Shown one piece after another: positions 26,286 through 34,716 of a DNA stretch of 64,000 nt. Each line of letters starts with the position of its first letter. Position 1 is the stretch's first letter. The position numbers and the translations under genes are program-made. Source of the stretch: an uncultured Armatimonadota bacterium (GTDB taxonomy: Bacteria; Armatimonadota; Fimbriimonadia; Fimbriimonadales; Fimbriimonadaceae); NCBI GenBank assembly GCA_903833215.1, contig CAILEM010000055.1:1-64000 (forward strand), read 5' to 3'. Below the pieces are notes generated by a model. It did no database searches. It was not told the origin of the DNA and was given only the letters and a program-made list of their open reading frames with translations.

Positions 26286-26641
26286 CGACGAGCGGCGTTA
26301 AGGCCTAGTTAAAGCCAGATTAACACTTGTATTTAGATCGGAAGCGCGATGACTAACCTCCGCGCCGCGGAATGGTTTGTCGAGAAAGGAAATAGATCTG
26401 CAATCAGTCGTGCATGCGTATGCATTCTTATTCGCTTAAAACTCAGCCGTGGGTTCGAATGCTCTTGCCCATGACGAAGGAGGCACTTTCAAACCTTGGA
26501 AATTCGGCCAACCTAGTTCAGCAAACTCAAGATTAAGGCAGAATAATGCTCCTCGCGTGCGTGCACATTAGGCCGAATGAGGCGCAAACGTGGCGTACCG
26601 CTCACCAGCACCAAGCTTGTAGAAAAAATGCACCAAAATGG
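26286..26641. other. 356-base gap between pilin and SRPBCC operon
   Basis: I see no gene, repeat or RNA here beyond the two divergent promoters at its ends. Short frames lack family resemblance. Confidence 0.5.
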
Positions 26642-26691
26642 TTGCATTTCATTCGACTCCTTTGTATAATGCAACTCAAAAGTTGCATATG
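26642..26691 (+). promoter_or_regulatory. Promoter with overlapping ArsR-type operator
   Basis: TTGCAT (26642-26647), a 17-base spacer and TATAAT (26665-26670) form a near-consensus sigma-70-type promoter. Overlapping the -10 box and the expected +1 is a perfect palindrome, ATGCAACT (26669-26676), four bases, AGTTGCAT (26681-26688), which ends right at the ATG at 26689. The downstream operon encodes an ArsR protein, so autorepression by blocking the polymerase is the simple reading. The predicted leader is only about 12 bases. Confidence 0.75.
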
Positions 26692-27150
26692 AACTCAGCT
26701 ATTCAAGACACTATCGAAAAAGAAATCGTCGTTCGTGCATCGAAAGAGCGGGTGTATGCCGCGCTCACCACACCCGAACAGTTTGTGAAATGGTTCGCCA
26801 TCGGAGTCGAAGGGAAGTTCGACACTGGTGAGCGGCCAGTCCTCGACTTCGGAGAATTCGGCAAATTCAAGATCTTCGTGGTCGCCGCCGACCCGTTTGA
26901 CTACTTCGCATACCGATGCGTACCAGGGAGCATCTATTGTCCCAAGGGATTCCTAGACGATGTCCTGCAGGAACCAAACACCCTTGTTGAGTTCACCTTA
27001 GAGGCCGTCGACGGAGGCACTCGGATCCGAGTCAAAGAGAGCGGCATTGCGTCACTCCCCGCCGAGGTGATTGAAGAGACTCTCAAGGGCAACGATGCCG
27101 GTTGGACATTCATGATTGGCCGTCTGGAAGAGTATCTTAACAACGAGTAA
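26689..27150 (+). CDS. SRPBCC (AHSA1/START-like) protein
   Basis: A 153-residue helix-grip domain: EKEIVVRASKERVYAALTTPEQFVKWFA at the N-terminus, VEFTLEAVDGGTRIRVKESG in the middle and GWTFMIGRLEEYLN at the end. AHSA1-like proteins bind hydrophobic ligands, and in bacteria they are very often encoded with an ArsR regulator, as here. The stop overlaps the ArsR start by one base (TAATG), so the two are co-translated. Confidence 0.9.
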   Translation: MNSAIQDTIEKEIVVRASKERVYAALTTPEQFVKWFAIGVEGKFDTGERPVLDFGEFGKFKIFVVAADPFDYFAYRCVPGSIYCPKGFLDDVLQEPNTLVEFTLEAVDGGTRIRVKESGIASLPAEVIEETLKGNDAGWTFMIGRLEEYLNNE

Positions 27151-27467
27151 TGGCAGCGGCAGAGATTTTTAGAGCCTTGGGTGATCCCATCCGCCTAGAG
27201 ATGGTGCAGCGACTAACGCGTGGTAGCCGCTGTACCATCACCGCTATTTCTGAGGGTCTGGGCATCACTCGGCAAGGGGCTCGCAAGCACCTGCAAGTTC
27301 TCGCCGACGCGCGAGTCATTGCATTGCAGCCCGAGGGGCGTGACGTCCTCGTGTCACTTGAGCCCGAGAGCCTGGATCAAGCCAAGCTCTTCATTACCGA
27401 ACTCGAGCGCCAATGGGACGTCCGATTGGATGCCTTGCGTCGCTTCGTAGAGCAAGAACACCCATGA
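27150..27467 (+). CDS. ArsR-family transcriptional regulator
   Basis: A 105-residue winged-helix repressor: EIFRALGDPIRLEMVQRL, then ITAISEGLGITRQGARKHLQVLADARVI (helix-turn-helix), and a wing with EGRDVLVSLEPESL. There is no Cys pair for metal binding, so it belongs to the SRPBCC-associated, non-metal group. It probably represses its own operon through the palindrome at 26669-26688. An in-frame ATG for the next gene at 27464 overlaps its stop. Confidence 0.92.
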   Translation: MAAAEIFRALGDPIRLEMVQRLTRGSRCTITAISEGLGITRQGARKHLQVLADARVIALQPEGRDVLVSLEPESLDQAKLFITELERQWDVRLDALRRFVEQEHP

Positions 27468-27478
27468 CCAACTCCCGC

Positions 27479-27493
27479 TATAATTCCCGCATG
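27479..27493 (+). promoter_or_regulatory. Leaderless -10 element (TATAAT-N6-ATG)
   Basis: TATAAT at 27479-27484 is six bases before ATG 27491, inside the 5' end of the longer reading of the gene. The paralogous gene at 53852 has the same spacing, which supports both the element and the start. Confidence 0.5.
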
Positions 27494-28321
27494 TTTCGGC
27501 CACTTCCACTCGTGCTCTTGTCTTTCTTCGCAACCCTGGCGGCGGGACAGACCCGCGTTCAGGACGTGATCTACTTGAAGGTCGGCGGGACCGCGTTCAC
27601 GATGGACGTCGTGAAGCCAGCAAAGCCCAATAAGGCGGCGGTCGTATTCATGGTGAGTGGAGGGTGGACGTCCGATCACTCGATGTTCAAGACCTTTATG
27701 CCCGATATCGAGAAGGCCTTTGTCGAAGCAGGTTTCACGGTGTTTGAAGTCGTGCATGGCGCTCAGCCACGATTCAAGGTTGCCGACATCGTGGAGGAGG
27801 TTCGCACCGCAGCCCGGTTCGCGCATGCGCACGCAGCCGAATATGGAGTCGATGCCAACCGAATCGGAGTGTCGGGCATCAGTTCGGGCGGGCACCTCTC
27901 GCTTATGATTGCAGGAATGTCGGATTGTCCGATGAAGGCGGTTGCCGCCATCGCTCCACCGACCGATTTAGGCAACTGGGGCAAACAGGGCCTCGTTCTT
28001 ACTGATAATCCCCAAATGGCCATGTTCGTTCCTGCTCTCGGCTTCGACCCCACCGCACCTCGATCCACCATCGAAGCAGTGGCAAAACAGCTTTCGCCGA
28101 TCACAGACATAACCTCGAAGTTTCCTCCGACACTGATTGTTCACGGCGACGCGGATGTGATCGTGCCGCTCCAACAAGCTCTTGCCATGGATCAGGCGTT
28201 GACCAAAGCTGGAGTTGAGCACAAACTGGAGGTCATCCCCGGCGGTGGTCATGACGAAAAGACCTTTTTCCCAGGAGTGATGAAGGCAATCCAGTGGTTC
28301 AAGGACAAGCTGCTAAAGTAG
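27491..28321 (+). CDS. Secreted alpha/beta hydrolase (esterase/lipase-like)
   Basis: The 276-residue enzyme has a signal peptide (FRPLPLVLLSFFATLAAGQ) and an alpha/beta hydrolase fold. The oxyanion region is VVFMVSGGW, the nucleophile Ser lies in GVSGISSGGHLSLM, the Asp in IVHGDADVIVP and the His in GGGHDEKTF. It resembles BD-FAE-type carbohydrate esterases or dipeptidyl-peptidase-like small hydrolases. ATG 27491 is preferred because it starts the signal peptide and follows a TATAAT. ATG 27464, which overlaps the ArsR stop, is the alternative. A close paralog is at 53022-53852. Confidence 0.88.
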   Translation: MFRPLPLVLLSFFATLAAGQTRVQDVIYLKVGGTAFTMDVVKPAKPNKAAVVFMVSGGWTSDHSMFKTFMPDIEKAFVEAGFTVFEVVHGAQPRFKVADIVEEVRTAARFAHAHAAEYGVDANRIGVSGISSGGHLSLMIAGMSDCPMKAVAAIAPPTDLGNWGKQGLVLTDNPQMAMFVPALGFDPTAPRSTIEAVAKQLSPITDITSKFPPTLIVHGDADVIVPLQQALAMDQALTKAGVEHKLEVIPGGGHDEKTFFPGVMKAIQWFKDKLLK

Positions 28322-28375
28322 GCGGCGCCTTGCAAGTTTGTTTGACCCACTTGCGTCCTCAAGCGTCCTAGTGGG

Positions 28376-28399
28376 GGCCTGCCGCCGCAACGGCAGGCC
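28376..28399. terminator. GC-rich bidirectional terminator hairpin
   Basis: GGCCTGCCG (28376-28384), a six-base loop and CGGCAGGCC (28391-28399) form a 9-bp stem between two convergent hydrolase genes. It lies 55 bases after one stop and 10 before the other. There is no strong T-tract. Confidence 0.75.
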
Positions 28400-28408
28400 G
28401 AAGCTAAC

Positions 28409-29323
28409 CTACTTCTTAATGTAGCCGTGCATTCGTAACCACGAACAGAATGCTTCGAACCAGCCAGTGCTGGTGGTTTCCTTCGGATACATGCCAAAAC
28501 CATGTCCGCCCTGTTCGAAAAGGTGGAATTCAACAGGACGCTTGGCGGCTTTCCAGCTGTCGATGAGCCCAAATCCGCCGTTGGCAAAGAATGGGTCGTC
28601 AGCGGCAAGAGCAATGAACAGGGGTGGTGCATTTCTGGGCACCTTCACCGCACCAAGCGGTCCGTAGATGTCGCCGATAAAGGCAGGATTGACATCCTTT
28701 CCGTAGAGAGTCGTTGACAGCGTCAGCATGGCTCCCGCTGAAAAACCGATCATTCCGACTTTGGTCGGGTCGACATTCCATTCCGTTGCCCGTGATCGCA
28801 CGAGTGCAAATGCGGCAGCAGCGTCCGCAATCTGGGGTGCCAGGGCCAAGGATGGATCTTGTGCGGCCGCGGGTGGACGTCTTGCCGCCCCTGAGAACAT
28901 TTGGCGCATGGAAGCTTCAAAGCCAGCCATATCCGCCGGCGTCGGGTGAAGTCGGTATTTCAAGACGAATGCAGCCACGCCTTTCTTGTTGAGAGCCTTC
29001 GCCACGTCGTACCCCTCGTTCTCCATGGAGAGCGTTTGGAACCCTCCCCCTGGTGCCACGATCACCGCCGCTCCTGTTGCCCTTGATTTAGGGGGAAGGA
29101 AAGGGGTCAGCGTCGCAATGCTAACGTTTCGAGCGAAGTTCTTGCCGTATTGAAAATGCCAGGACTCCTCAGCCGTGGCTTCAGGCAATTTCCCTGTATC
29201 CAGAACAATCGCGTTCGACTGTTTGGGGGTAGGGATGGGGACCATCTTGTCGTTCTGAGCTGAGGCGGAGGATGTGGCTACTGAAGCTAACATGAGCATG
29301 GATAGTTTGGTGCTTAATTTCAT
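28409..29323 (-). CDS. Secreted alpha/beta hydrolase (acetyl-esterase-like)
   Basis: A 304-residue exported hydrolase. The signal peptide covers about residues 1-23. Landmarks are AAVIVAPGGGFQTLSMENEG (oxyanion hole), KKGVAAFVLKYRLHP, the nucleophile Ser in IGFSAGAML, an Asp in ALAADDPFF and the His in EQGGHGFGMYP. This is the pattern of acetyl- and xylan-esterase-like enzymes that strip side groups from hemicellulose. SD AGGACGAG lies just before the ATG. Confidence 0.88.
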   Translation of the reverse strand: MKLSTKLSMLMLASVATSSASAQNDKMVPIPTPKQSNAIVLDTGKLPEATAEESWHFQYGKNFARNVSIATLTPFLPPKSRATGAAVIVAPGGGFQTLSMENEGYDVAKALNKKGVAAFVLKYRLHPTPADMAGFEASMRQMFSGAARRPPAAAQDPSLALAPQIADAAAAFALVRSRATEWNVDPTKVGMIGFSAGAMLTLSTTLYGKDVNPAFIGDIYGPLGAVKVPRNAPPLFIALAADDPFFANGGFGLIDSWKAAKRPVEFHLFEQGGHGFGMYPKETTSTGWFEAFCSWLRMHGYIKK

Positions 29324-29521
29324 CTCGTCCTGTACGGTTACTACTGGTTCTCTCGTCGGCTCAATTCAATATCGGGGTGTCAGATTTGTTGGACCCAGAG
29401 TCGACTGCTGAGCTTCGATCATTCCAATTATATGGATGTCAAGAGCCAGAAATGCATTATTTACCGGTATATTTCGCTTTTTGGCAACATTCTTTGGCTG
29501 CGACGGCGCAAAGGTGAGACT

Positions 29522-30121
29522 TCAACTCTCCGACGGAAAGAAGGATTTGTTCAATTCACCCATCCTTTGGGTGATTCTCGAAGTTACATCCTCAAGCTGC
29601 TCTTGAGTAACGTTAGGATCGGCAAACACATTCATGTCTTGCATGGCTAGTTCTGCGTTTGTTGCCAATTGGGTCATGAGTTCACTCCGGCCAAGGTCTG
29701 TCTGCCTGCTGACCGCGCCCTTGAGTGTGTCGATCTGTTCAGCCATCTGAGATTGGATTTGACGGAAGGAACATGCATTGTAGTGTTCCTCGGTCAGCGG
29801 TCCATCCTCGTTCGTTTGTGACCTGACTTGAACCAATATGGGCATCAAACGCTCAACTTTGGCATCAATGATTCGTTGCGGTCCATCGCCGGTCTGAGTT
29901 TCAAGATGATCGAACCGATGCTCAATCAAATACGCCTTGTCGCGTTCCAGCAGAGCCTTGAATACAGGGTTTTGAGCACTCGATTGCATGTGCTCTTCCC
30001 ACCATTCCTCATCTGACAAGATATCAAGTCTCTCCTGCCGCTCACGTTTTCGAGCAAAGGATGGTTCGAATTTCTTGCGAACCAAAGCCTCAAGTTCGGC
30101 CCTTAGCTGCATGTTGTCCAT
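29522..30121 (-). CDS. Hypothetical helical protein
   Basis: The 199-residue product is charged, helical and probably partly coiled-coil (RRELEALVRKK-like N-terminus, SFRQIQSQMAEQIDTLKGAVSRQ). There are no membrane segments or known motifs. ATG 30121 is preceded by TATACT six bases upstream, with no SD. Confidence 0.6.
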   Translation of the reverse strand: MDNMQLRAELEALVRKKFEPSFARKRERQERLDILSDEEWWEEHMQSSAQNPVFKALLERDKAYLIEHRFDHLETQTGDGPQRIIDAKVERLMPILVQVRSQTNEDGPLTEEHYNACSFRQIQSQMAEQIDTLKGAVSRQTDLGRSELMTQLATNAELAMQDMNVFADPNVTQEQLEDVTSRITQRMGELNKSFFPSES

Positions 30122-30133
30122 GACGGGAGTATA
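30119..30133 (-). promoter_or_regulatory. Leaderless -10 element (TATACT-N6-ATG)
   Basis: On the minus strand TGATATACT, an extended -10, ends six bases before the ATG at 30121. Confidence 0.5.
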
Positions 30134-30199
30134 TCAACTGGGATATAGCAATAATTACAGCGCAGAATTCGAGCGTCCACGAACCCACGCATAATCCGG

Positions 30200-30406
30200 T
30201 CACTGGTAGTCTTCCATACCAGGAATCGGGTCGTCAAAATCGGGATGAATAGTGATCTTGCCTTTGATCCATCCGCCTTTTCGTCGAGCCCTGACTTCAG
30301 GCTTAAGCTTCAGCACGATCACCTCGACTCGATCGCCTTCTTGTACTTCGGGCAGATGAACGATGCCTTCATGGCCAACTGTCGTTTCGAATCGAATTGC
30401 TTCCAC
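30200..30406 (-). CDS. Antitoxin-like small protein (DUF2281-like), orphan
   Basis: A 68-residue protein from GTG 30406: EAIRFETTVGHEGIVHLPE, then EVQEGDRVEVIVLKL, and an acidic end GKITIHPDFDDPIPGMEDY. The layout (swapped-hairpin-like N-terminus, acidic DFDxP tail) recalls antitoxins that pair with PIN toxins. No PIN gene follows; the next gene is unrelated, so it is an orphan. GTG 30406 is chosen because TATCAT lies six bases upstream. ATG 30421 would start inside the predicted promoter. Confidence 0.6.
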   Translation of the reverse strand: MEAIRFETTVGHEGIVHLPEVQEGDRVEVIVLKLKPEVRARRKGGWIKGKITIHPDFDDPIPGMEDYQ

Positions 30407-30418
30407 TGATTGATGATA
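30404..30418 (-). promoter_or_regulatory. Leaderless -10 element (TATCAT-N6-GTG)
   Basis: TATCAT (30418-30413 on the minus strand) precedes the GTG by six bases. Confidence 0.45.
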
Positions 30419-30465
30419 CATCGAATTTGGTGTACCGCTCGAATGCAACAACCAAGGGGCGAGCT

Positions 30466-32151
30466 TTACCGTCCAGCCAAGCCCCAGGCCTTCTTCGCCC
30501 AAGGGGCCATGGCGCCATACTTCGACTCCCAGGTTGTGTACATAGCTCCGGTGACGCCGGGGATGGATATGGTTTTGTCCATCCATTGCTTGATCGCGTC
30601 ACCGTTTTCGTCGCTATCGTAGTAGCCTGAAAGGATCTGTTTGAGGCCCAAGTCGGCAAAGAACTTGCAGTTTTTGCCCATGAGGCCGCCGTGCCAGTTG
30701 ACGATGCCGACGTCCTTATCCAAGCCTTTCCAGGAACCAGAAAGGGTGCCGTTAACTGCAAAATAATGGTCGACGGCGTTATGCATCGGGTCGAACATGT
30801 CGTTCCAGACCCAAATCGATGCATCGGGACGAACTTCACGGATGATCGCAGAAGCTTTGCGAACATTCCAGGCGAGCAATTGGCCGGCCGTCATGTTCAT
30901 GCTTCGGCATTGGGCGCACTGATTCATGCAGCGCAGCTCGTCGTGGGACATAAAGAAGCCAGCCGGGTGCAACAAGTCGTTGGCACGCTTGATGTCATCA
31001 CGCCAATCGTCGAAGATCTTCGGCTCGGAGAGGCAGAAGGTGATCCGATCTTCGTATACGGTGATTGGGTGGTAGTAGCTCACGCGCAGGTGCTGGCTAT
31101 TCTTGATGCGTGAGGTGGAGGTTAGCTTGATCGTCGGAGATGCGCCGCGCCAGGGGACCCATGGATGGAACTGAGGGTCGAAGACTTTCTCATAATCCTG
31201 CCCCTCGCGGTAAACCATGCCATCTTCCCCACGAACCGTGATGGGGCAGCCGGGCCGTCGTAGGACATTTACGAGCCCGATCTCCTCAATCTTGAGATCG
31301 TCCCACCAGATCTTGCCGCTTTTGCCTCCCCAAAACCCGAGGTAGAGGTTGGCCGCCGTTTCGTCGAAGCTGTTGAAGACGAGGTCAACCTGCTTCCAAT
31401 CCTGGGTAGCGTCGACATGGAACGTCTGCCAGCTCACGCAGCCTATCGGTGTCGCCGTCAGAACCTTGATCTCGGGGACAGCCGGGCTGAGCTTTTCCGT
31501 TTTTATCCAAACCGAGACGTGGTATTGGCGGTGCGGCTGCAATTTGAGCGGTTGAACGATCCGGCACAAGCCATTTGCGTTCTTGCTGATGCTCTCCATC
31601 CGAAGCGAGGTCTTGCCACCATGCACAACATCGTGATCGGCAAAGGTTGTTACTCCAGTATCGTCCTGCCAGCCCCAACCTAGGAACTTATTGTCGGCGG
31701 TGGCCTCAAAATCTCCATTTTGAACTTGGGTGGGGTTGTCAGGCTGATGGACGGCAGTTCCGCCATGAACCACGTAGAGGGCGTCCTTTACCGGGACACC
31801 CTCGACATAGTTGCGGTCATGAGCACCGCCCATCACCGTGCAAATGATGTCGAGTCCATACCTTTTGGCCGCCGCCTTGAATTCGGCTGCCTTATCTTTT
31901 GCGACATCGAAGCCGCAGACAACGCCGTTATAGCCAGCGCCCTGAGCAGCAGGGAAGCGAGCGATCATCTGATCGACCTGCTTCGGGTCCGTCACGTCGC
32001 TTGTGAAAAATAGCCAGCGATTTTTCGTACGGGATACGGACTGACCCGCAGCCCCCGTCGCTTTCGGTTTAGCCTCCGCAACCGACCAAACAAGGACTGC
32101 GGCTGCACAGGCAGCGACGAAAAGCTTTGAAATAGTGGCTAATTGCGGCAC
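30466..32151 (-). CDS. Secreted GH20/GH84-like TIM-barrel protein with carbohydrate-binding domain
   Basis: The 561-residue exported protein has a signal peptide (about 1-27) and a split TIM barrel: it opens with NRWLFFTSDVTDPKQVDQMI, then comes a CBM4/9-like jelly roll (about 135-275, VQNGDFEATADNKFLGWGWQ to GKIWWDDLKIEE), and the barrel resumes with FMSHDELRCMNQCAQC, IWVWNDMFDP and GIVNWHGG. The HDE and WND positions match the catalytic layout of GH20-like hexosaminidases (inference). The start is GTG 32151. Confidence 0.7.
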   Translation of the reverse strand: MPQLATISKLFVAACAAAVLVWSVAEAKPKATGAAGQSVSRTKNRWLFFTSDVTDPKQVDQMIARFPAAQGAGYNGVVCGFDVAKDKAAEFKAAAKRYGLDIICTVMGGAHDRNYVEGVPVKDALYVVHGGTAVHQPDNPTQVQNGDFEATADNKFLGWGWQDDTGVTTFADHDVVHGGKTSLRMESISKNANGLCRIVQPLKLQPHRQYHVSVWIKTEKLSPAVPEIKVLTATPIGCVSWQTFHVDATQDWKQVDLVFNSFDETAANLYLGFWGGKSGKIWWDDLKIEEIGLVNVLRRPGCPITVRGEDGMVYREGQDYEKVFDPQFHPWVPWRGASPTIKLTSTSRIKNSQHLRVSYYHPITVYEDRITFCLSEPKIFDDWRDDIKRANDLLHPAGFFMSHDELRCMNQCAQCRSMNMTAGQLLAWNVRKASAIIREVRPDASIWVWNDMFDPMHNAVDHYFAVNGTLSGSWKGLDKDVGIVNWHGGLMGKNCKFFADLGLKQILSGYYDSDENGDAIKQWMDKTISIPGVTGAMYTTWESKYGAMAPWAKKAWGLAGR

Positions 32152-32277
32152 AGATAAAACACCTTGCGGACATGTGCCCGCGACGCCATTATGCTCTCGT
32201 CATCGCGAAAATGTGATTGCAAATTGGACAAAACTGGCAAGCGGACGACGCAGAGCAGAGAGAAGTGTCGGTAGCTA

Positions 32278-32961
32278 TCAGTTGAAGTACTTCCAATGTC
32301 CCTCGGAAATGACTTCAACGGAGCCCTCGACGACTTTGATTGCGGTCTCGTCGTCCATCGCATAACACGGCCCGTTCATTCCAGCGGCCCATTTTTCCGC
32401 GTGAGCCATCGTGTTATAGGCGAGAGAGGGATGATCGAGATGCGGGAATATCGAAAAATCAACCATTCCCAACGTTTCGTCGCCACCGGTGGGCGGAGTC
32501 CAGCCGACAAACCACTCACCGATGGAAGGAGCCATCACCATACTTCCCGCGCTCAGCCCTACCCAGACTTTCTCGTCTAGTGTCGGAATCAGGTCCGCGA
32601 GTCCGGACTGCTGTATCCAATAATTCAGATACAACGGGTCACCTCCGTTGACGAGTAACACATCGGCTTCGTGTACCCAGGGCAGCCAACGATCTTTCCC
32701 GATACTCGGAAGTGCGGTGAGTTCCAGCACACCAATAGCCTTCCATCCCAATTCCACCATGGGGCATTCCGGTTTTTGTCCGTCGGGTTCCTGGCCGCTG
32801 ACGAATGCCCAGGCGCGCACTGCACCATTGGAGTTGGCATAACCTGAAGTAGGGATGCAGAGGGCTTTGGATTCAGCAATGGGCTTGCCAAGCATTTCAA
32901 CCAAGGCGTCGTAGATGCTCTTGTTTCGGACGCCGCCGGAAGTTAGGAGAAGTTTCATCAT
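32278..32961 (-). CDS. Peptidase E (S51 family)
   Basis: A 227-residue class-I glutamine-amidotransferase-like fold. The landmarks of S51 are LLLTSGGVRNKSI at the N-terminus, VLLVNGGDPLYLNYW, and the nucleophile Ser in VWVGLSAGSMVM, followed by FSIFPHLDHPSLAYN with the His. Peptidase E cleaves Asp-X dipeptides; cyanophycinase is a relative. It is cytosolic, with no signal peptide. It lies 20 bases after the lipoprotein gene at 32982 on the same strand, so co-transcription is likely. Confidence 0.88.
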   Translation of the reverse strand: MMKLLLTSGGVRNKSIYDALVEMLGKPIAESKALCIPTSGYANSNGAVRAWAFVSGQEPDGQKPECPMVELGWKAIGVLELTALPSIGKDRWLPWVHEADVLLVNGGDPLYLNYWIQQSGLADLIPTLDEKVWVGLSAGSMVMAPSIGEWFVGWTPPTGGDETLGMVDFSIFPHLDHPSLAYNTMAHAEKWAAGMNGPCYAMDDETAIKVVEGSVEVISEGHWKYFN

Positions 32962-32981
32962 GACTTTTACTCAGCATCATT

Positions 32982-34094
32982 CTATCGGACGTAGCGCATC
33001 CGATAGAACCTGTCCCAGGCGACTTGGGCTGGCTTGGGTGCCGATGAACTCGTTTGCATGCCTGTAAATGCCCAGATCAGGGCAAGATCGCTTGATGAAG
33101 CGGGGAGCTTGGCTACCAACTTCTCGAAGTCAGTCTTCGCGAAGTTGATCACGAACTCATAGCGGTCGCGCTGTGCCGTCTTGAGAAGGGAATCGGTGAA
33201 TTGGCGCTGTTGATCCTCGGAGCCCCTCAGAGTCACCTGGTACGACTTCAGCGTCACGCCGCGGGATGTCATGCCTGACTCAGAGACCGCGATCGGTTTA
33301 TGGAACATGCGGGCGAAGTCGAGAAAGCCGGGACTCATCGCCGCCTTGAAGTCGAGATTGAAATATGGGTACAGGCTCATTGCGAAGAGATCGCTGTATT
33401 TCATCATCTCCGCGACCTCACCTTGTTGATCTTTGCCTTTGGCTTCTGGCGCGAACTTCAAGTAGTGACCAATGTCGGTGGTGAAGAAGACGGGAAGGGA
33501 TGGATACGCGCGTTTGAGGCCCAGGTACGTATCGCGGTGAAGATCCTTCAGCTCCGCCCACTTCGTGGGTTTCTTGCTCAGCAAGACGTTGTTCTCGACA
33601 CCGATCGCCAGATAATCGGGATGCATGCGCTCGATCACTCGCAAACAAAAGGCGAGATATGCCTTTTTGACCTTCGGGTCGTTCATCGCAAGTCCGGTCC
33701 AGCTCGCAGGAAGCGGCATGTTGTCATGCTCGCCCCAGTACGGGGCCAGGCCCTCTCTGCCGGTGTCCAAAATCGAAATCGATACGAAGAGCTTCTTGCC
33801 CTGGGGAGGCCGATAGGCAAGCTGCCTTTGAACGTCGGGCGAGAACGCTAGGTTCTCCAAGGCCTCTTGCCATGGCAGACCGCCATTCATCATGACGGAG
33901 ACGATGTCTCCGTGCTCGTGGGCAAAGTTCAGGGAGATCGTTACCCCTTCGACAGTTAAGTCCGCTGGCCATGGCGTGAATCCCATCCGAAATGGTCGGG
34001 TTCCATCTTCGGTCTTGGTTGGCTGGGCAGCGCACGACCCGAGCGCCAACGAGAACGTCATCGCAAACAAACCCACCAAGTGAAAGCCAGACAT
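32982..34094 (-). CDS. Exported TIM-barrel lipoprotein, glycoside-hydrolase-like
   Basis: The 370-residue product has a lipobox (LALGSCAAQ, Cys near 21) and a TIM-barrel layout: FRMGFTPWPADLTVEGV, ISLNFAHEHGDIVSVM, YLAIGVENNVLLSKKP with a Glu at the usual acid/base place, FFTTDIGHY, LYPYFN, KPIAVSESGM with a second Glu, and ALIWAFTGM. That places two Glu residues on strands 4 and 7, as in clan GH-A enzymes such as GH53, but I cannot assign the family. Confidence 0.7.
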   Translation of the reverse strand: MSGFHLVGLFAMTFSLALGSCAAQPTKTEDGTRPFRMGFTPWPADLTVEGVTISLNFAHEHGDIVSVMMNGGLPWQEALENLAFSPDVQRQLAYRPPQGKKLFVSISILDTGREGLAPYWGEHDNMPLPASWTGLAMNDPKVKKAYLAFCLRVIERMHPDYLAIGVENNVLLSKKPTKWAELKDLHRDTYLGLKRAYPSLPVFFTTDIGHYLKFAPEAKGKDQQGEVAEMMKYSDLFAMSLYPYFNLDFKAAMSPGFLDFARMFHKPIAVSESGMTSRGVTLKSYQVTLRGSEDQQRQFTDSLLKTAQRDRYEFVINFAKTDFEKLVAKLPASSSDLALIWAFTGMQTSSSAPKPAQVAWDRFYRMRYVR

Positions 34095-34105
34095 AACCTA
34101 GTATG
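34092..34105 (-). promoter_or_regulatory. Leaderless -10 element (CATACT-N5-ATG)
   Basis: CATACT (34105-34100) ends five bases before the ATG at 34094. Confidence 0.35.
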
Positions 34106-34206
34106 TGTCTGATTGGAGTCGGCAGTAGCGATGTGTCCGGCTACAAATGCAAACAAGACAGCCACTGCCTTGTCGATGAGACTTACCGCCCAGTAGGACA
34201 TGCATA

Positions 34207-34647
34207 ATGCCTGCAGAGGAAATCGAGAGGATGAGGTATTTCACAAGCAGCCTTCACAAAGAATACGTCTACCCCTGCTCGAAGTCGGATGTGAAAGCGG
34301 CTTTTGGCAATGACTTATTGGATAGTGCCTGTTTCGGTCTCAGTACCGCATTTTCGTTTGACTCCAGAACTTCACCTCAACCCAAGATCCTCGGGACCGT
34401 GTTGATGGGGCTAACGGCACCAAGATTAGATGACTCCATTCTTCCCAGCCTGTACATCTACAGGATCAGCAAGGAAGACTTTGGCGCACGGGCACATGCT
34501 GCTGTGGCCGAATTGATGAAGGGTGAAATGCGCCGTTGGCTGGACGTCAAGATCCAAAGATCGAAAACCGAAATATTCGGCCTAGACGAGCTACTGGTCG
34601 AATTTCGAAGTGGCAGACTGATCCTCCATGAAACACGCTTCCGATAA
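34207..34647 (+). CDS. Hypothetical protein
   Basis: The 146-residue product has no signal, helix or motif that I recognise; it looks like a small alpha/beta protein. ATG 34207 gives the full length; ATG 34231 (RYFTSSLHKEY) is an alternative and is preceded by GAGAGG. The stop TAA lies inside the terminator hairpin. Confidence 0.55.
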   Translation: MPAEEIERMRYFTSSLHKEYVYPCSKSDVKAAFGNDLLDSACFGLSTAFSFDSRTSPQPKILGTVLMGLTAPRLDDSILPSLYIYRISKEDFGARAHAAVAELMKGEMRRWLDVKIQRSKTEIFGLDELLVEFRSGRLILHETRFR

Positions 34648-34666
34648 CTAGGATCGGAAGCGTGTT
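34632..34666. terminator. 14-bp hairpin overlapping the stop codon
   Basis: AACACGCTTCCGAT (34632-34645) pairs perfectly with 34653-34666 around a seven-base loop. The stop codon at 34645-34647 is part of the structure. It serves the convergent gene ending at 34717 as well. Confidence 0.8.
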
Positions 34667-34716
34667 ATTAGGGTCTTCCGGGCAGTGCCCCAGACGCCTA
34701 CAGCAAGCCTTTCTGT

